A stretch of 64,000 bases of DNA from Pyxidicoccus sp. MSG2 (GTDB lineage Bacteria > Myxococcota > Myxococcia > Myxococcales > Myxococcaceae), in assembly GCF_026626705.1 (NCBI RefSeq), contig NZ_JAPNKC010000001.1:5456001-5520000 (forward strand). Reading direction: 5' to 3'. Both the position numbers and the translations under genes were made by a program. A model generated the notes under the pieces. It did not search any database. It saw nothing but the letters and a program-made list of their open reading frames with translations, and was not told the DNA's origin. Positions 15,552-23,054 of this stretch are shown one piece after another; the stretch's first letter is position 1, and every line of letters begins with the position of its first letter.

Positions 15552-15581
15552 GCGCGGGCTCCCGGTTGTCGGAGCCCGTGC
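15552..15581. terminator. Bidirectional hairpin between convergent genes
   Basis: GGGCTCC (15556-15562) and GGAGCCC (15571-15577) form a perfect seven-base stem. It extends by four more pairs, including one G-T, around an eight-base loop. It lies 100 bp after the CoA-binding gene and just before the stop of the opposing Uma2 gene. No T run follows, so it could act as a hairpin block for both transcripts rather than a classic terminator. Confidence 0.45.
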
Positions 15582-15583
15582 GC

Positions 15584-16171
15584 TCAATGCCTGCCGCGTC
15601 CGAAGAGCGTGGCGAGCGAGAGCTTGAGCTTCGGCAGGGTCGGTGTGGTCAACGTGTCCTCCACGCCGAGCAGATGGACCGTCCGGTAGCGCGCCTCGCG
15701 TCGGGCGGTGGGCTCGGTGTGGACCTCGACCGTGCGCGCGGCCACGTCCACCAGCCAGTACTCGGGGATGCCTGCCCTGGCGTAGATGGCCGACTTGAGC
15801 CTGTCCCGCGCAAGCGAGCTGTCCGCGACCTCCACCACCAGGAACGCCTTTCGCGGCAGTCGGTCGTCCCGGTCCTCCGAGAGAGGAAGGACGGCAAGGT
15901 CCGGCTGAGGGCGACTGTCACCACAATCCAGCGGGCTCTGTGGGCTCACCAGCGCCTTGCCCTGCGTGGCCGATACCAAGGCGTAGTTCAACCGCGCGAT
16001 GAGGTTGGTGTGGGCGGGGCCGGGCGGCGTCATCGGGACCAGGCTTCCTTCGAGCAGCTCGACACGTTCGTCCTCCGCGAGGATGCCGGAGCGGACAAGC
16101 GCGTCGTACTCCTCGGGGGTCCAGCGCCTGCCGGGGAAGGTCAGAAACGCGCTCGCGAGGTCGGACGGCAT
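15584..16171 (-). CDS. Uma2-family (DUF820) putative restriction-endonuclease-fold protein
   Basis: A 195-residue protein of the Uma2/DUF820 family. It shows the family pattern WTPEEYDALVRSGIL at the N-terminus, then RPQPDLAVLP and VVEVADSSLARDRLKSAIYARAGIPEYWLVDV. The latter two carry the Asp and the E-x-K-like residues of a PD-(D/E)xK nuclease core. These genes are common in myxobacteria, cyanobacteria and deinococci and often are solitary, as here. Whether it is an active nuclease is unknown. It is convergent with the upstream CoA-binding gene. Confidence 0.88.
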   Translation of the reverse strand: MPSDLASAFLTFPGRRWTPEEYDALVRSGILAEDERVELLEGSLVPMTPPGPAHTNLIARLNYALVSATQGKALVSPQSPLDCGDSRPQPDLAVLPLSEDRDDRLPRKAFLVVEVADSSLARDRLKSAIYARAGIPEYWLVDVAARTVEVHTEPTARREARYRTVHLLGVEDTLTTPTLPKLKLSLATLFGRGRH

Positions 16172-16467
16172 GAGGCTCAGGATAGGCCGGCGCCGCGAGA
16201 CGCGCGAGAGAGGAGGCAGGCAGGCGTGGCGCCCGCGTGAACATCCGGCGTGCGCCGCGTGTCCAACCGATTATGAAATTCGTGACGGGGAGGAAGCCCC
16301 GCGGGACAGGACGAGGGGTGCACTTCCGTGCACGCCGCGTCGCCATCGTCGCTGAGGGACTTCCACATTCTGTCACGGTTACTTAACCTGCACTTCCCCG
16401 GCCCGCGTTGGGTGCCTAGCCGGACCCATCAGGACCTCCCACGCAGTGCCTTGCCAGGAGTCCCCGC

Positions 16468-16662
16468 ATGTCGTTCTCCGGAATGCTCCCCCTTCCACTC
16501 GCCACCGTGGACCTTGGACCTCTGGGGGAGCAGGTGATTGTCGCGGGCGGCGTCATCGCCACCGTCGTCGCCGGGCTCTGGGCCGCGTGGACGCGCCCCA
16601 CCGCGCAGCCCGTGCCGGTGCCCGTGCGCGCGCCGTCGCGCCGCAACCCGCCGCGTCGCTGA
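16468..16662 (+). CDS. Small single-pass membrane protein
   Basis: A 64-residue hypothetical protein. One hydrophobic helix (EQVIVAGGVIATVVAGLWAAW, about residues 21-41, quoted in part: VIVAGGVIATVVAGLWAAW) is followed by a Pro/Arg-rich tail, so the C-terminus should be cytoplasmic. CAGGAG lies at 16455-16460, well placed for the ATG at 16468. The upstream region around 16370-16390 (GTCACGGTTACTTAACC) is unusually A/T-rich for this genome and may be its promoter. No homologue is recognised. Confidence 0.5.
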   Translation: MSFSGMLPLPLATVDLGPLGEQVIVAGGVIATVVAGLWAAWTRPTAQPVPVPVRAPSRRNPPRR

Positions 16663-17168
16663 CGCGCGCAACGTCGTTCCCGGCGCGGCCCTCGCTTCCG
16701 GCCGCGTCCCACCTCACCGCCTCGTGGTGAGGGCGCTCTTCCCGGGCCCGCCGCTCCAGCTCGAGCGGCACGCACGAAGTCCATCCGCGTGAGCACTTCC
16801 GTGGAACGTGGTGCATGCACCCGGCAGCCCCGCAAGACATCGGGCGTGGCGGCGGGTTGAAGCCCAGCCACCCGCCCGATGCTCCCCCCGGCGGGATGTG
16901 TTGGCCAACCCTTCCCTCGGTGGTGCGCGAACGGGTCGAGAAGACCCCGGGAGCCTCCGTTGCCAGGAGGCAAAACGTCAGGCTCCCGATGCTCCCTCTC
17001 CGGCAGGAGGAAGGAGTGTCACCCCGACGCGCGAACCCACTTCAGGAAGGCGACCAGAAGGGTCCCCGGCCCTGGACCCCGATTGCCGGCCACACCCGTC
17101 CGGCATCGAACGATTCTCGGCCCCAGCGTCGCCAAGTTGCGACGCCCGCGCGAGATTATTCTCAGATT
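16663..17168. other. 500-bp gap with no recognised feature
   Basis: Open frames here overlap on both strands without family resemblance or ribosome sites. The right third contains locally A/T-richer sequence (GAGATTATTCTCAGATTTCAAC at 17152-17173, partly listed) immediately after the egtD stop. AGATTATTCT followed by CAGATTTCAACG could mark the end of the egtBD transcript. I see no gene, RNA or repeat. Confidence 0.4.
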
Positions 17169-18194
17169 TCAACGTTTGAGCGCCAAGGACAGCGCGAAGT
17201 CGCCCGCGGTGTCCGTCCACCACTCGGCGAGGGTGAGGCCGGCCTCCGCCAGCTCCGCCTCCACCTGGCGCCGCTCGAACTTGCAGCTCACCTCGGTGCG
17301 CAGCACCTCGCCCTCGGCGAAGTCCACGCGCCGCCGCAGCGTGGACAGCCACACCGCCTGCGCGCGCTTGGACACCAGGCGCATTTCGATCCACGCGTTC
17401 TTCTCGTCGAAGGGCGCGAAGTGCTCGAAGGCGTCCGGCTCGAAGTCCGCGCCCAGCTCGCGGTTGAGCACCTTGAGCACGTTGCGGTTGAACTCGGCGG
17501 TGACGCCCGCGCTGTCGTTGTAGGCGGCGTACAGCCGCTCGCGGTCCTTGATGAGGTCCGTGCCCAGGAGCAGCCCGTCACCCGGCTGGAGCCCCGCGGA
17601 CAGCTCGCGCAGGAAGAGCGCGCGCTCCGCCGGCTTGAAGTTGCCGATGGTGCCCCCCAGGAAGGCCACGAGCCGCCGCCCGCCGCCGGGCAGTTGGCCC
17701 AGGTGCCGCTCGAAGTCGCCCACCACCGCGTGCACGCTGATGCCCGGGTACTCGCGGGCCAGCGAGTCCGCCGCGCGCCGCAGGAAGCTCTCGCTCACGT
17801 CGAAGGGGACGAAGCGCGACAGCGCGCCCGCCTCCTCCATGGCGTCCAGCAGCAGGCGCGTCTTCTCGCTGGTGCCGCTGCCCAACTCAATCAGCGTGTC
17901 CGCGCCGCTCAGCCGCGCCACGTCGCCGGCATGGGCGAGCAGGATTTCGCGCTCGCGCCGCGTCGGGTAGTACTCCGGCAGCCGGGTGATGTCGTCGAAG
18001 AGCTGGCTGCCGCGCTCGTCGTAGAGCCACTTCGGAGACAGCTCCTTGGGATTGCCGCACAGTCCCTGGAGCGCTTCCGCGCGGAGCGCGCGCTTCGCGT
18101 CGCCCGGCCGCACGTACACGTCCACCCTCACCCCCGGGGCGCGCTGCGTGCCGCCGCCCGGAGTCCCCGTCGTCTGCGCCGTCCTCACCCGCAT
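17169..18194 (-). CDS. egtD: EgtD, L-histidine N-alpha-methyltransferase
   Basis: A 341-residue SAM-dependent enzyme that trimethylates histidine to hercynine, the first step of ergothioneine synthesis. It has the family signatures WLYDERGSQLFDDI and RLPEYYPTRRE near residues 56-80, the SAM loop LIELGSGTSEKT near 100, GGTIGNF near 183, and a C-terminal domain ending ALSLALKR. The start at 18194 lies four bases after the egtB stop, so the two form one operon with egtB first. Length is typical (about 320). Confidence 0.95.
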   Translation of the reverse strand: MRVRTAQTTGTPGGGTQRAPGVRVDVYVRPGDAKRALRAEALQGLCGNPKELSPKWLYDERGSQLFDDITRLPEYYPTRREREILLAHAGDVARLSGADTLIELGSGTSEKTRLLLDAMEEAGALSRFVPFDVSESFLRRAADSLAREYPGISVHAVVGDFERHLGQLPGGGRRLVAFLGGTIGNFKPAERALFLRELSAGLQPGDGLLLGTDLIKDRERLYAAYNDSAGVTAEFNRNVLKVLNRELGADFEPDAFEHFAPFDEKNAWIEMRLVSKRAQAVWLSTLRRRVDFAEGEVLRTEVSCKFERRQVEAELAEAGLTLAEWWTDTAGDFALSLALKR

Positions 18195-18198
18195 CGCC

Positions 18199-19542
18199 TC
18201 ACCTCACGTCACGTGCACAGCGGAAGCCGGCGAAAATCTGCCGGCGGTGGGGGAAGTCCCAGTTGCGGAAGCCATTGCGCACCGCCACCGGCGCACTGGC
18301 CCACGCTCCTCCCCTCAGAACCTTGTAGTCCTCTCCGAAGAACACCTCGGAGTACTCGCGGTAGGGGAAGGCGGCGAAGCCCGCGTACGGGCGGAAGTCG
18401 CTCGCCGTCCATTCCCAGACATCGCCCAGCAGTCCCCAGACGCCGTCATGGCTGACGCCCGCGGGGTAGCTGCCCACCGGCGCCGGGCCCCACGTGTCCC
18501 CGCCCAGGTTGGCGTGCGCCTCGGTGGGCGCCGCGTCTCCCCACGGGTGCTCGCGCGGCGTGCCGTCGCTGCCGCGCGCGGCCTTCTCCCACTCGGCCTC
18601 CGTGGGCAGGCGCTTGCCGGCCCAACGCGCGTACGCGTCCGCCTCGTACCAGCACACGTGCTGCACCGGCTCGTCCTTCGGCAGCGGCTCCACCAGGCCG
18701 AAGCGCCGCCGAAGCCAGACATGGTGGCCCTGAGGCAGCCAGAACTGAGGGTGGCGCAGCCCTTCCTTCTGGATGAAGTCCCAGCCCTTCGGGTGCCACC
18801 AGCGCGCGTCCTCGTAGCCGCCGGACTCGACGAAGACGAGGTAGTCGCCATTCGTCACCGGGTGCGCGTCCAGCAGGAAGGGGCGCACGTCGGTGACGAA
18901 GGCGGGGCGCTCGTTGTCGTAGGCCCACGGGTGCTCGCTGCCCAGGCGCACCGGGCCGCCGGGGATGAGCACCTCCGACAGCGCCGCCGCGCCAGGACGC
19001 GGGCGCGCGCGGGGCGACGGCATGCGGTACTCCACCGCCGTCATGAGCTGCAGCGTGGCGGCGAGCGTCTCCGCGTGCTGCTGCTCGTGCTGCGCCACCA
19101 TGCCGAAGACGTAGCCGCCCACGAGCAGGGGCTCCGTGCTGGCGTCGGGCAGCGAGTCCAGGTGCTCGCGCACCGCCTCGCGCACGCGGGCGGCGTAGGC
19201 GAAGGCGGAGCCGGGCCCCATCAGCGGCAACTCCGAGCGCGTGGCGCGTGGATGCCGGAAGGCGTCGTAGATGGCGTCGAACGCCGGGTCCGTGAGGGCC
19301 GGAGCGCCGAGCGCGCGCAGCAGCCACTGCTCCTCGTAGTTGGCGACATGGGCCACGTCCCAGACGAGCGGCGACATGAGCGGCGAGTGCTGGCGCAGCA
19401 GCTCGGCTTCCGGCAGCCCGGCGAGCATCCGCAGCACGCGCGCCCGGGCCGTCTCCAGCTCCGCCCAGGCCCGTGCCTTCCACGGCCGTGCCTCGCCGCC
19501 TCCCTGTCCGCGCACCCTGGTGCCCTCTGCCATACGGGACAT
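18199..19542 (-). CDS. egtB: EgtB, ergothioneine sulfoxide synthase
   Basis: A 447-residue non-haem iron enzyme that joins hercynine to a sulfur donor with oxygen. The N-terminal DinB-like domain supplies the iron ligands: an early His in WDVAHVANYEEQW and the H-x3-H-x-E motif in AQHEQQHAETL. The C-terminal FGE-sulfatase domain has GKRLPTEAEWEKAARG, VWEWTASDFRPY and the ending LRGGAWAS...RNGFRNW...FAGFRCAR. The ATG at 19542 has GGAG six bases upstream; longer frames lack conservation. No egtA or egtC neighbours are seen, so the sulfur donor (cysteine or gamma-glutamylcysteine) cannot be settled from context. Confidence 0.94.
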   Translation of the reverse strand: MSRMAEGTRVRGQGGGEARPWKARAWAELETARARVLRMLAGLPEAELLRQHSPLMSPLVWDVAHVANYEEQWLLRALGAPALTDPAFDAIYDAFRHPRATRSELPLMGPGSAFAYAARVREAVREHLDSLPDASTEPLLVGGYVFGMVAQHEQQHAETLAATLQLMTAVEYRMPSPRARPRPGAAALSEVLIPGGPVRLGSEHPWAYDNERPAFVTDVRPFLLDAHPVTNGDYLVFVESGGYEDARWWHPKGWDFIQKEGLRHPQFWLPQGHHVWLRRRFGLVEPLPKDEPVQHVCWYEADAYARWAGKRLPTEAEWEKAARGSDGTPREHPWGDAAPTEAHANLGGDTWGPAPVGSYPAGVSHDGVWGLLGDVWEWTASDFRPYAGFAAFPYREYSEVFFGEDYKVLRGGAWASAPVAVRNGFRNWDFPHRRQIFAGFRCARDVR

Positions 19543-19822
19543 GACCGCTCCAAGGTAGGGAGGCGCCCCACGCGGAGGTAACCCCTGGCCCACCGCCGCC
19601 CGAGCCTCCCGTGAGGGACTGCACGCTCCTCGGACCCCGGCGTGGCCTTCTGGATGAACAAGCCTCACTCGCGTTTCGAGCTCAAACTAAAAAAGCGTCG
19701 TTTCGAGGCCTGGCGGAAATTTGTGTTGGGGAGGCGGCTCTCCGCGTCCGGGTGGTGGATTTCTGTCCACTAATGCTGGCTCGGGGGGCGCTCCCGGTCG
19801 CGGCGCGGCTTGCGGGGCTTCT

Positions 19823-20209
19823 ATGCTTTCGCACATGGCCACCGCTGCGCCGCGCAGGTCCGTGCTCGTCGTGGAGGATGACGAGGACATCCGGGCCGCC
19901 ATCGCGGAAATCCTGGAGGGGGAGGGCTACGACGTCGTCATCGCCGCCAATGGCAGCGAGGCGCTCGACGAGCTCCAGCACATGCGCCGGCCGTGCCTCA
20001 TCCTGCTGGACTTGATGATGCCGGTGATGAACGGCCACGAGTTCCTCGCGCGCATCCGCGAGACGCCGAAGTGGCAGGGCGTGCCGGTGTTGGTGCTCAC
20101 CGCCGTCTCCACGGAGGCGCCGCCGGGCGCGCGCGGGCTGCTGCGCAAGCCCTTCATCGTCGAGGAGCTGCTGGACGCGGTGCAGAGCCTCTGCGGCACG
20201 GTGGCCTGA
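19823..20209 (+). CDS. Single-domain response regulator (CheY-like)
   Basis: A 128-residue stand-alone receiver. Conserved residues are visible: the acidic pair in VVEDDEDIR, phospho-acceptor Asp in LLDLMMPVMNG, Thr in VLVLTA, and Lys in LLRKPF. There is no output domain, so it should act by protein contact or as a phosphorelay intermediate. The start is either the ATG at 19823 (GGGG five bases upstream) or 19835. No kinase gene is adjacent. The upstream 280 bp contains A/T-rich sequence (AAACTAAAAAAGCG near 19683) that may hold promoters for this gene and for divergent egtB. Confidence 0.88.
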   Translation: MLSHMATAAPRRSVLVVEDDEDIRAAIAEILEGEGYDVVIAANGSEALDELQHMRRPCLILLDLMMPVMNGHEFLARIRETPKWQGVPVLVLTAVSTEAPPGARGLLRKPFIVEELLDAVQSLCGTVA

Positions 20210-20227
20210 GGGCGCGGCCGGGGCCGC

Positions 20228-20506
20228 TCACGGCTTGCGCGGAACGCGCACGAGCGACAGCAGCGTCAGGGTGCGCGAGCGCTCGTCCCAGGTGTACTCG
20301 AGCTCCAGCCCGTGCTGCGGCAGCGCGTGCCGGGCGAGGCCGTTGGTGGTGGCCGCGGGGTCACGCCCGGTGGCTTCGCCGAGCCCCTCCAGCACCTCCT
20401 GGAGCGCGAGGAAGGTCTCCGCCGACATGCGCCCCACTTCGCGCCAGGCCTGGGGCGCATAGTGCACGCGGTACGGACCCTGGTTGTGGTGGCGGAGCTG
20501 CGGCAT
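20228..20506 (-). CDS. Small hypothetical protein with RelE/ParE-like pattern
   Basis: A 92-residue protein. The order YRVHYAPQAWREVGRMS, a helical LQEVLEGLGEATG segment, then LELEYTWDERSRTLTLLSLVRV has the helix-helix-sheet pattern of RelE/ParE-type toxins and ends with the typical strand pair. No antitoxin gene is found next to it, and key catalytic residues cannot be assigned. The family call is therefore tentative. It is convergent with the response regulator gene and 18 bp from it. The 250 bp upstream show no gene. Confidence 0.5.
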   Translation of the reverse strand: MPQLRHHNQGPYRVHYAPQAWREVGRMSAETFLALQEVLEGLGEATGRDPAATTNGLARHALPQHGLELEYTWDERSRTLTLLSLVRVPRKP

Positions 20507-20754
20507 ACCCGGCTTCGTCGTTCCTTTCCGGGTTCGCTCCTTGCCAATGGCGTGCCTGCCCGCACTCGCCGGGAGTCCGGGTGGATGCCCAGGTGTGCCG
20601 CGACTCAGGGTGAAGGAGTTACAGGCCGTGGCGCGGAGCGGCGGAAGAAACGACAGGAGGGGCCGTCCTGGTGGGGAGACGTGCCCCGGGGCCGGCCCCG
20701 GGTGTGGGGGCGAGGCCACGCTCCGCGCGGGGGGCGGCGCGGCCTGGGGTGTCG

Positions 20755-21153
20755 CTACGGCGCACCGCAGATGAGCCACTCGGAGAGCTGGCGTCGCTCG
20801 GCGTCGGACGGGCGCGGGTCGTTCAGGGGCATCTCGGTATTCACGCTGCCGTCCGCGTTGGCGCCGGCCTCTTCGTTCATCTGCTCCGCGTGCGCGCGCA
20901 CGGAGGCGATGAGGTCCCAGTCGAAGCCCACGGGCGCTCCGTTGCGCGCGGCCCCGGTGAGCGTGGAGCTGTGGCAGCGCGTGCAGTAGGTGTCCAGGAA
21001 GGCCCGGCCGAAGTTCTGCTCGGTGAGCTGGGTGCCTCCCGTCGGGCACTCCAGCGTGTCGTCATCGCCGCCGTCATCGTCGTCATCGTCCCCGCAGCCG
21101 GGCACGAGGGTGAGGCAGGCCAGTACGGCCAGACAGCCAATCAAGCGTGACAT
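20755..21153 (-). CDS. CxxCH lipoprotein, putative mono-haem cytochrome c-like
   Basis: A 132-residue exported lipoprotein. The signal peptide (MSRLIGCLAVLACLTLVPGC) ends at a Cys followed by a striking run of Asp residues (DDDDDDGGDDD), a spacer common in myxobacterial lipoproteins. The mature part has TYCTRCHSSTLTGAARN, a single CxxCH haem-c motif, and a later MPLNDPRPSDAERRQLSEWLICGAP, which fits the Met ligand and C-terminal helix seen in small c-type cytochrome domains of surface oxidases. ATG at 21153 with GGGGAG upstream. Monocistronic. Confidence 0.75.
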   Translation of the reverse strand: MSRLIGCLAVLACLTLVPGCGDDDDDDGGDDDTLECPTGGTQLTEQNFGRAFLDTYCTRCHSSTLTGAARNGAPVGFDWDLIASVRAHAEQMNEEAGANADGSVNTEMPLNDPRPSDAERRQLSEWLICGAP

Positions 21154-21403
21154 GGGGTCTCCCCTGGCGGGCGCCCGGTCCCCGGGAGCGGGGGAGGGCT
21201 CGCCTGTCTCCCGGATAGCGGAGCGGGGGGGCCGGCCGTCAGTGGCCGCGGGTGTCGTCCCCCGTCCGGCAGCGGACTGCCCGCGCGGCCGCTGGGGAAG
21301 CGGAGCCCCGAGCACCCGCCGCGCACCGGCTGCCCGCCCGCGCGCCGCATGCCCACGTTGACGCCTGGGGCCGAGCGTGCGGCGGCCCCGACAAGGAGGC
21401 GCG

Positions 21404-21943
21404 ATGGCTCGGCGGAAGTACACCCCCTGGTCGGCGACGAATGGACTGCTCTTCGGCGTCGCGGCGGGCGTGGTGCTGGCGCTGGCGGAGGTGGTGCTGG
21501 CCGTGGCGTCGGGTGACAGCGCCATGCGGCCCGTCCGCATGTCCGCGGGCGTGGCGCTGGGGCCGACCGCCTTCACCCCGCAGGTGTCCGCCGCCACGGC
21601 GCTGCTCGTGGGGTTCGGCGTCCACGTGGTGCTGTCCGCCCTCTCCGGACTGCTCTATTCCTTCCTGGACGCGATGCTGACGCCGGACGGGCGGGGCCGC
21701 TGGGAGTTCCAGGCCGCGGTGGGAATGCTCTTCGGCATGTTCATCTGGCTGGTGAGCTTCCAGTTCGTCGGGCGCGGCTACTACCCGTGGTTCCTCGACG
21801 TGCCGCAGTTCCCCCAGGTGGTGCTGCACGCCGTCTTCCTCGGCCTGCCGCTGGCCATGCTCTTCACCGCGGCCGAGCGCAGGCGCGCGCTGCTGGATGC
21901 GGAGGACACGGCCACGGCCGAGGCACGCGGCGTGGACACGTGA
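21404..21943 (+). CDS. Four-helix integral membrane protein, unknown
   Basis: A 179-residue protein with four predicted membrane helices: NGLLFGVAAGVVLALAEVVL (~10-30), ALLVGFGVHVVLSALSGLLY (~60-80), AAVGMLFGMFIWLVSFQFV (~98-117) and VVLHAVFLGLPLAMLFTAA (~134-153). A basic N-terminus (MARRKYTPW) and a polar, acidic C-terminal tail frame them. AAGGAGG lies at the ideal distance from the ATG at 21404. No family recognised; the pattern resembles small YqhR/DUF1440-like membrane proteins but that is only an impression. Confidence 0.7.
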   Translation: MARRKYTPWSATNGLLFGVAAGVVLALAEVVLAVASGDSAMRPVRMSAGVALGPTAFTPQVSAATALLVGFGVHVVLSALSGLLYSFLDAMLTPDGRGRWEFQAAVGMLFGMFIWLVSFQFVGRGYYPWFLDVPQFPQVVLHAVFLGLPLAMLFTAAERRRALLDAEDTATAEARGVDT

Positions 21944-21960
21944 AGCCGTGGTGACGGGCG

Positions 21961-22332
21961 TCACTCGGAGAAGGCGATGGTCGTCATCAGCGCGTTCTCC
22001 GCCTGGCGCGAGTCCAGCCGCGTGTGCTGCACGACGATGGGCACGTCGGAGAGGATGACGCTGGCGTAGTCGGTGTCGCGGGGAACGGGCTCCGGGTCCT
22101 TCAAGTCGTTGAAGCGCAGGTGGAGGGTGCGGCGCGCGGGCACGGTGACGCGGTAGGGCCCCACGGGCTCGCGGTCCTTGAAGAAGAGCGTCACCTCCAC
22201 GTGGGCGTCGCGCGCTCCCGTGTTGAGGAGGCAGGCCGTCTCGTGGCTCGCCATCTCAGGAGCGGGCCCGGTGCTCTGGCTGGGAATCCAGCCCTCGGCG
22301 ATGGCCCACCTGCGGCGTCCGATGGAATCCAT
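21961..22332 (-). CDS. Anabaena sensory rhodopsin transducer (ASRT)-family protein
   Basis: A 123-residue soluble beta-sandwich protein of the ASRT family (Pfam PF07100). Characteristic stretches include WAIAEGWIPSQSTGPAPEM, SHETACLLNTGARDAHVEVT, GPYRVTVPARRTLHLRFNDL and DVPIVVQHTRLDSRQAENAL. In Anabaena the homologue forms a tetramer that binds the sensory rhodopsin and possibly DNA. No rhodopsin gene lies in this window, so here the partner and ligand are unknown; a carbohydrate- or regulator-type role has been suggested for distant members. ATG at 22332 with GGAG about nine bases upstream. Confidence 0.85.
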   Translation of the reverse strand: MDSIGRRRWAIAEGWIPSQSTGPAPEMASHETACLLNTGARDAHVEVTLFFKDREPVGPYRVTVPARRTLHLRFNDLKDPEPVPRDTDYASVILSDVPIVVQHTRLDSRQAENALMTTIAFSE

Positions 22333-22617
22333 ATGCGTGGGCTCCGTGCGTGAGGACTGGAATGCGCCGCGAGCCTGGACATGCGGCGCTCCGCGAGGAA
22401 TCGCCCTCGGCGCCGTTCGTGGAAAAGGCGACGGGCGGACGCTGGAGTCGCGTGACTCCGCACAATGCACGCAGCGCCCGCAACGGGCCGTGGTGCGGGG
22501 CCGAGCCTTGTTTGAAAAAACGCTGAAGGTATGGTGAAAGTACCCGACCTTGAGGGTTATCTAAGGGCCTCCGAGGCGCCTGGAACGGGGCCCCTCCTTT
22601 CGTGGACTGACACACGC

Positions 22618-23010
22618 ATGGACACAGAATTGGCGAGCATGCTGGGAGCCGCGTCGAGGGCCGCCCGGGTGCGCATGGGACTGACGCAGGCCGATGTCGC
22701 GGAGCGGATTGGCATGGCGTCGGAGGTGTACGGGCGGCTGGAGCGCGGGCACATGCTGCCCAGCGTGCAGAACCTGCGTCGGCTGTGCGTGGTGCTCCAC
22801 GTGCCACCGCACGAGCTGCTCGGCCTGGGCGAGGACCTGTCCGCCCCGCCGCCCGCGAAGGACAAGGCGGCGCCCAACGTCGCCAACAAGGCCCGTGAGG
22901 ACGACACGCCGGAGATGCGCCGGCTGATGCGCAACCTTCGCAAGCTGTCGCCGGTGCAGCTCAAGCTGATGAACCTGGTGGCCTCGGCCATGCACCAGAA
23001 GAAGAAGTAG
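22618..23010 (+). CDS. XRE-family helix-turn-helix regulator
   Basis: A 130-residue DNA-binding protein. The N-terminal 65 residues are a Cro/C1-type domain (RAARVRMGLTQADVAERIG, then ASEVYGRLERGHMLPSVQNL). A charged linker (PPPAKDKAAPN) leads to a short basic C-terminal helix ending MHQKKK. The ATG at 22618 gives the usual family start; an upstream ATG at 22531 would add 29 unlike residues. A TTGTTT/TATGGT pair spaced 16 bp (22508-22535) might be a promoter but would place the RNA start unusually far upstream. Target genes are unknown. Confidence 0.85.
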   Translation: MDTELASMLGAASRAARVRMGLTQADVAERIGMASEVYGRLERGHMLPSVQNLRRLCVVLHVPPHELLGLGEDLSAPPPAKDKAAPNVANKAREDDTPEMRRLMRNLRKLSPVQLKLMNLVASAMHQKKK

Positions 23011-23054
23011 CGGGGCGCGGGCCGCCGAGAGGGTGGCGCGCACAGGTCCGCGCG

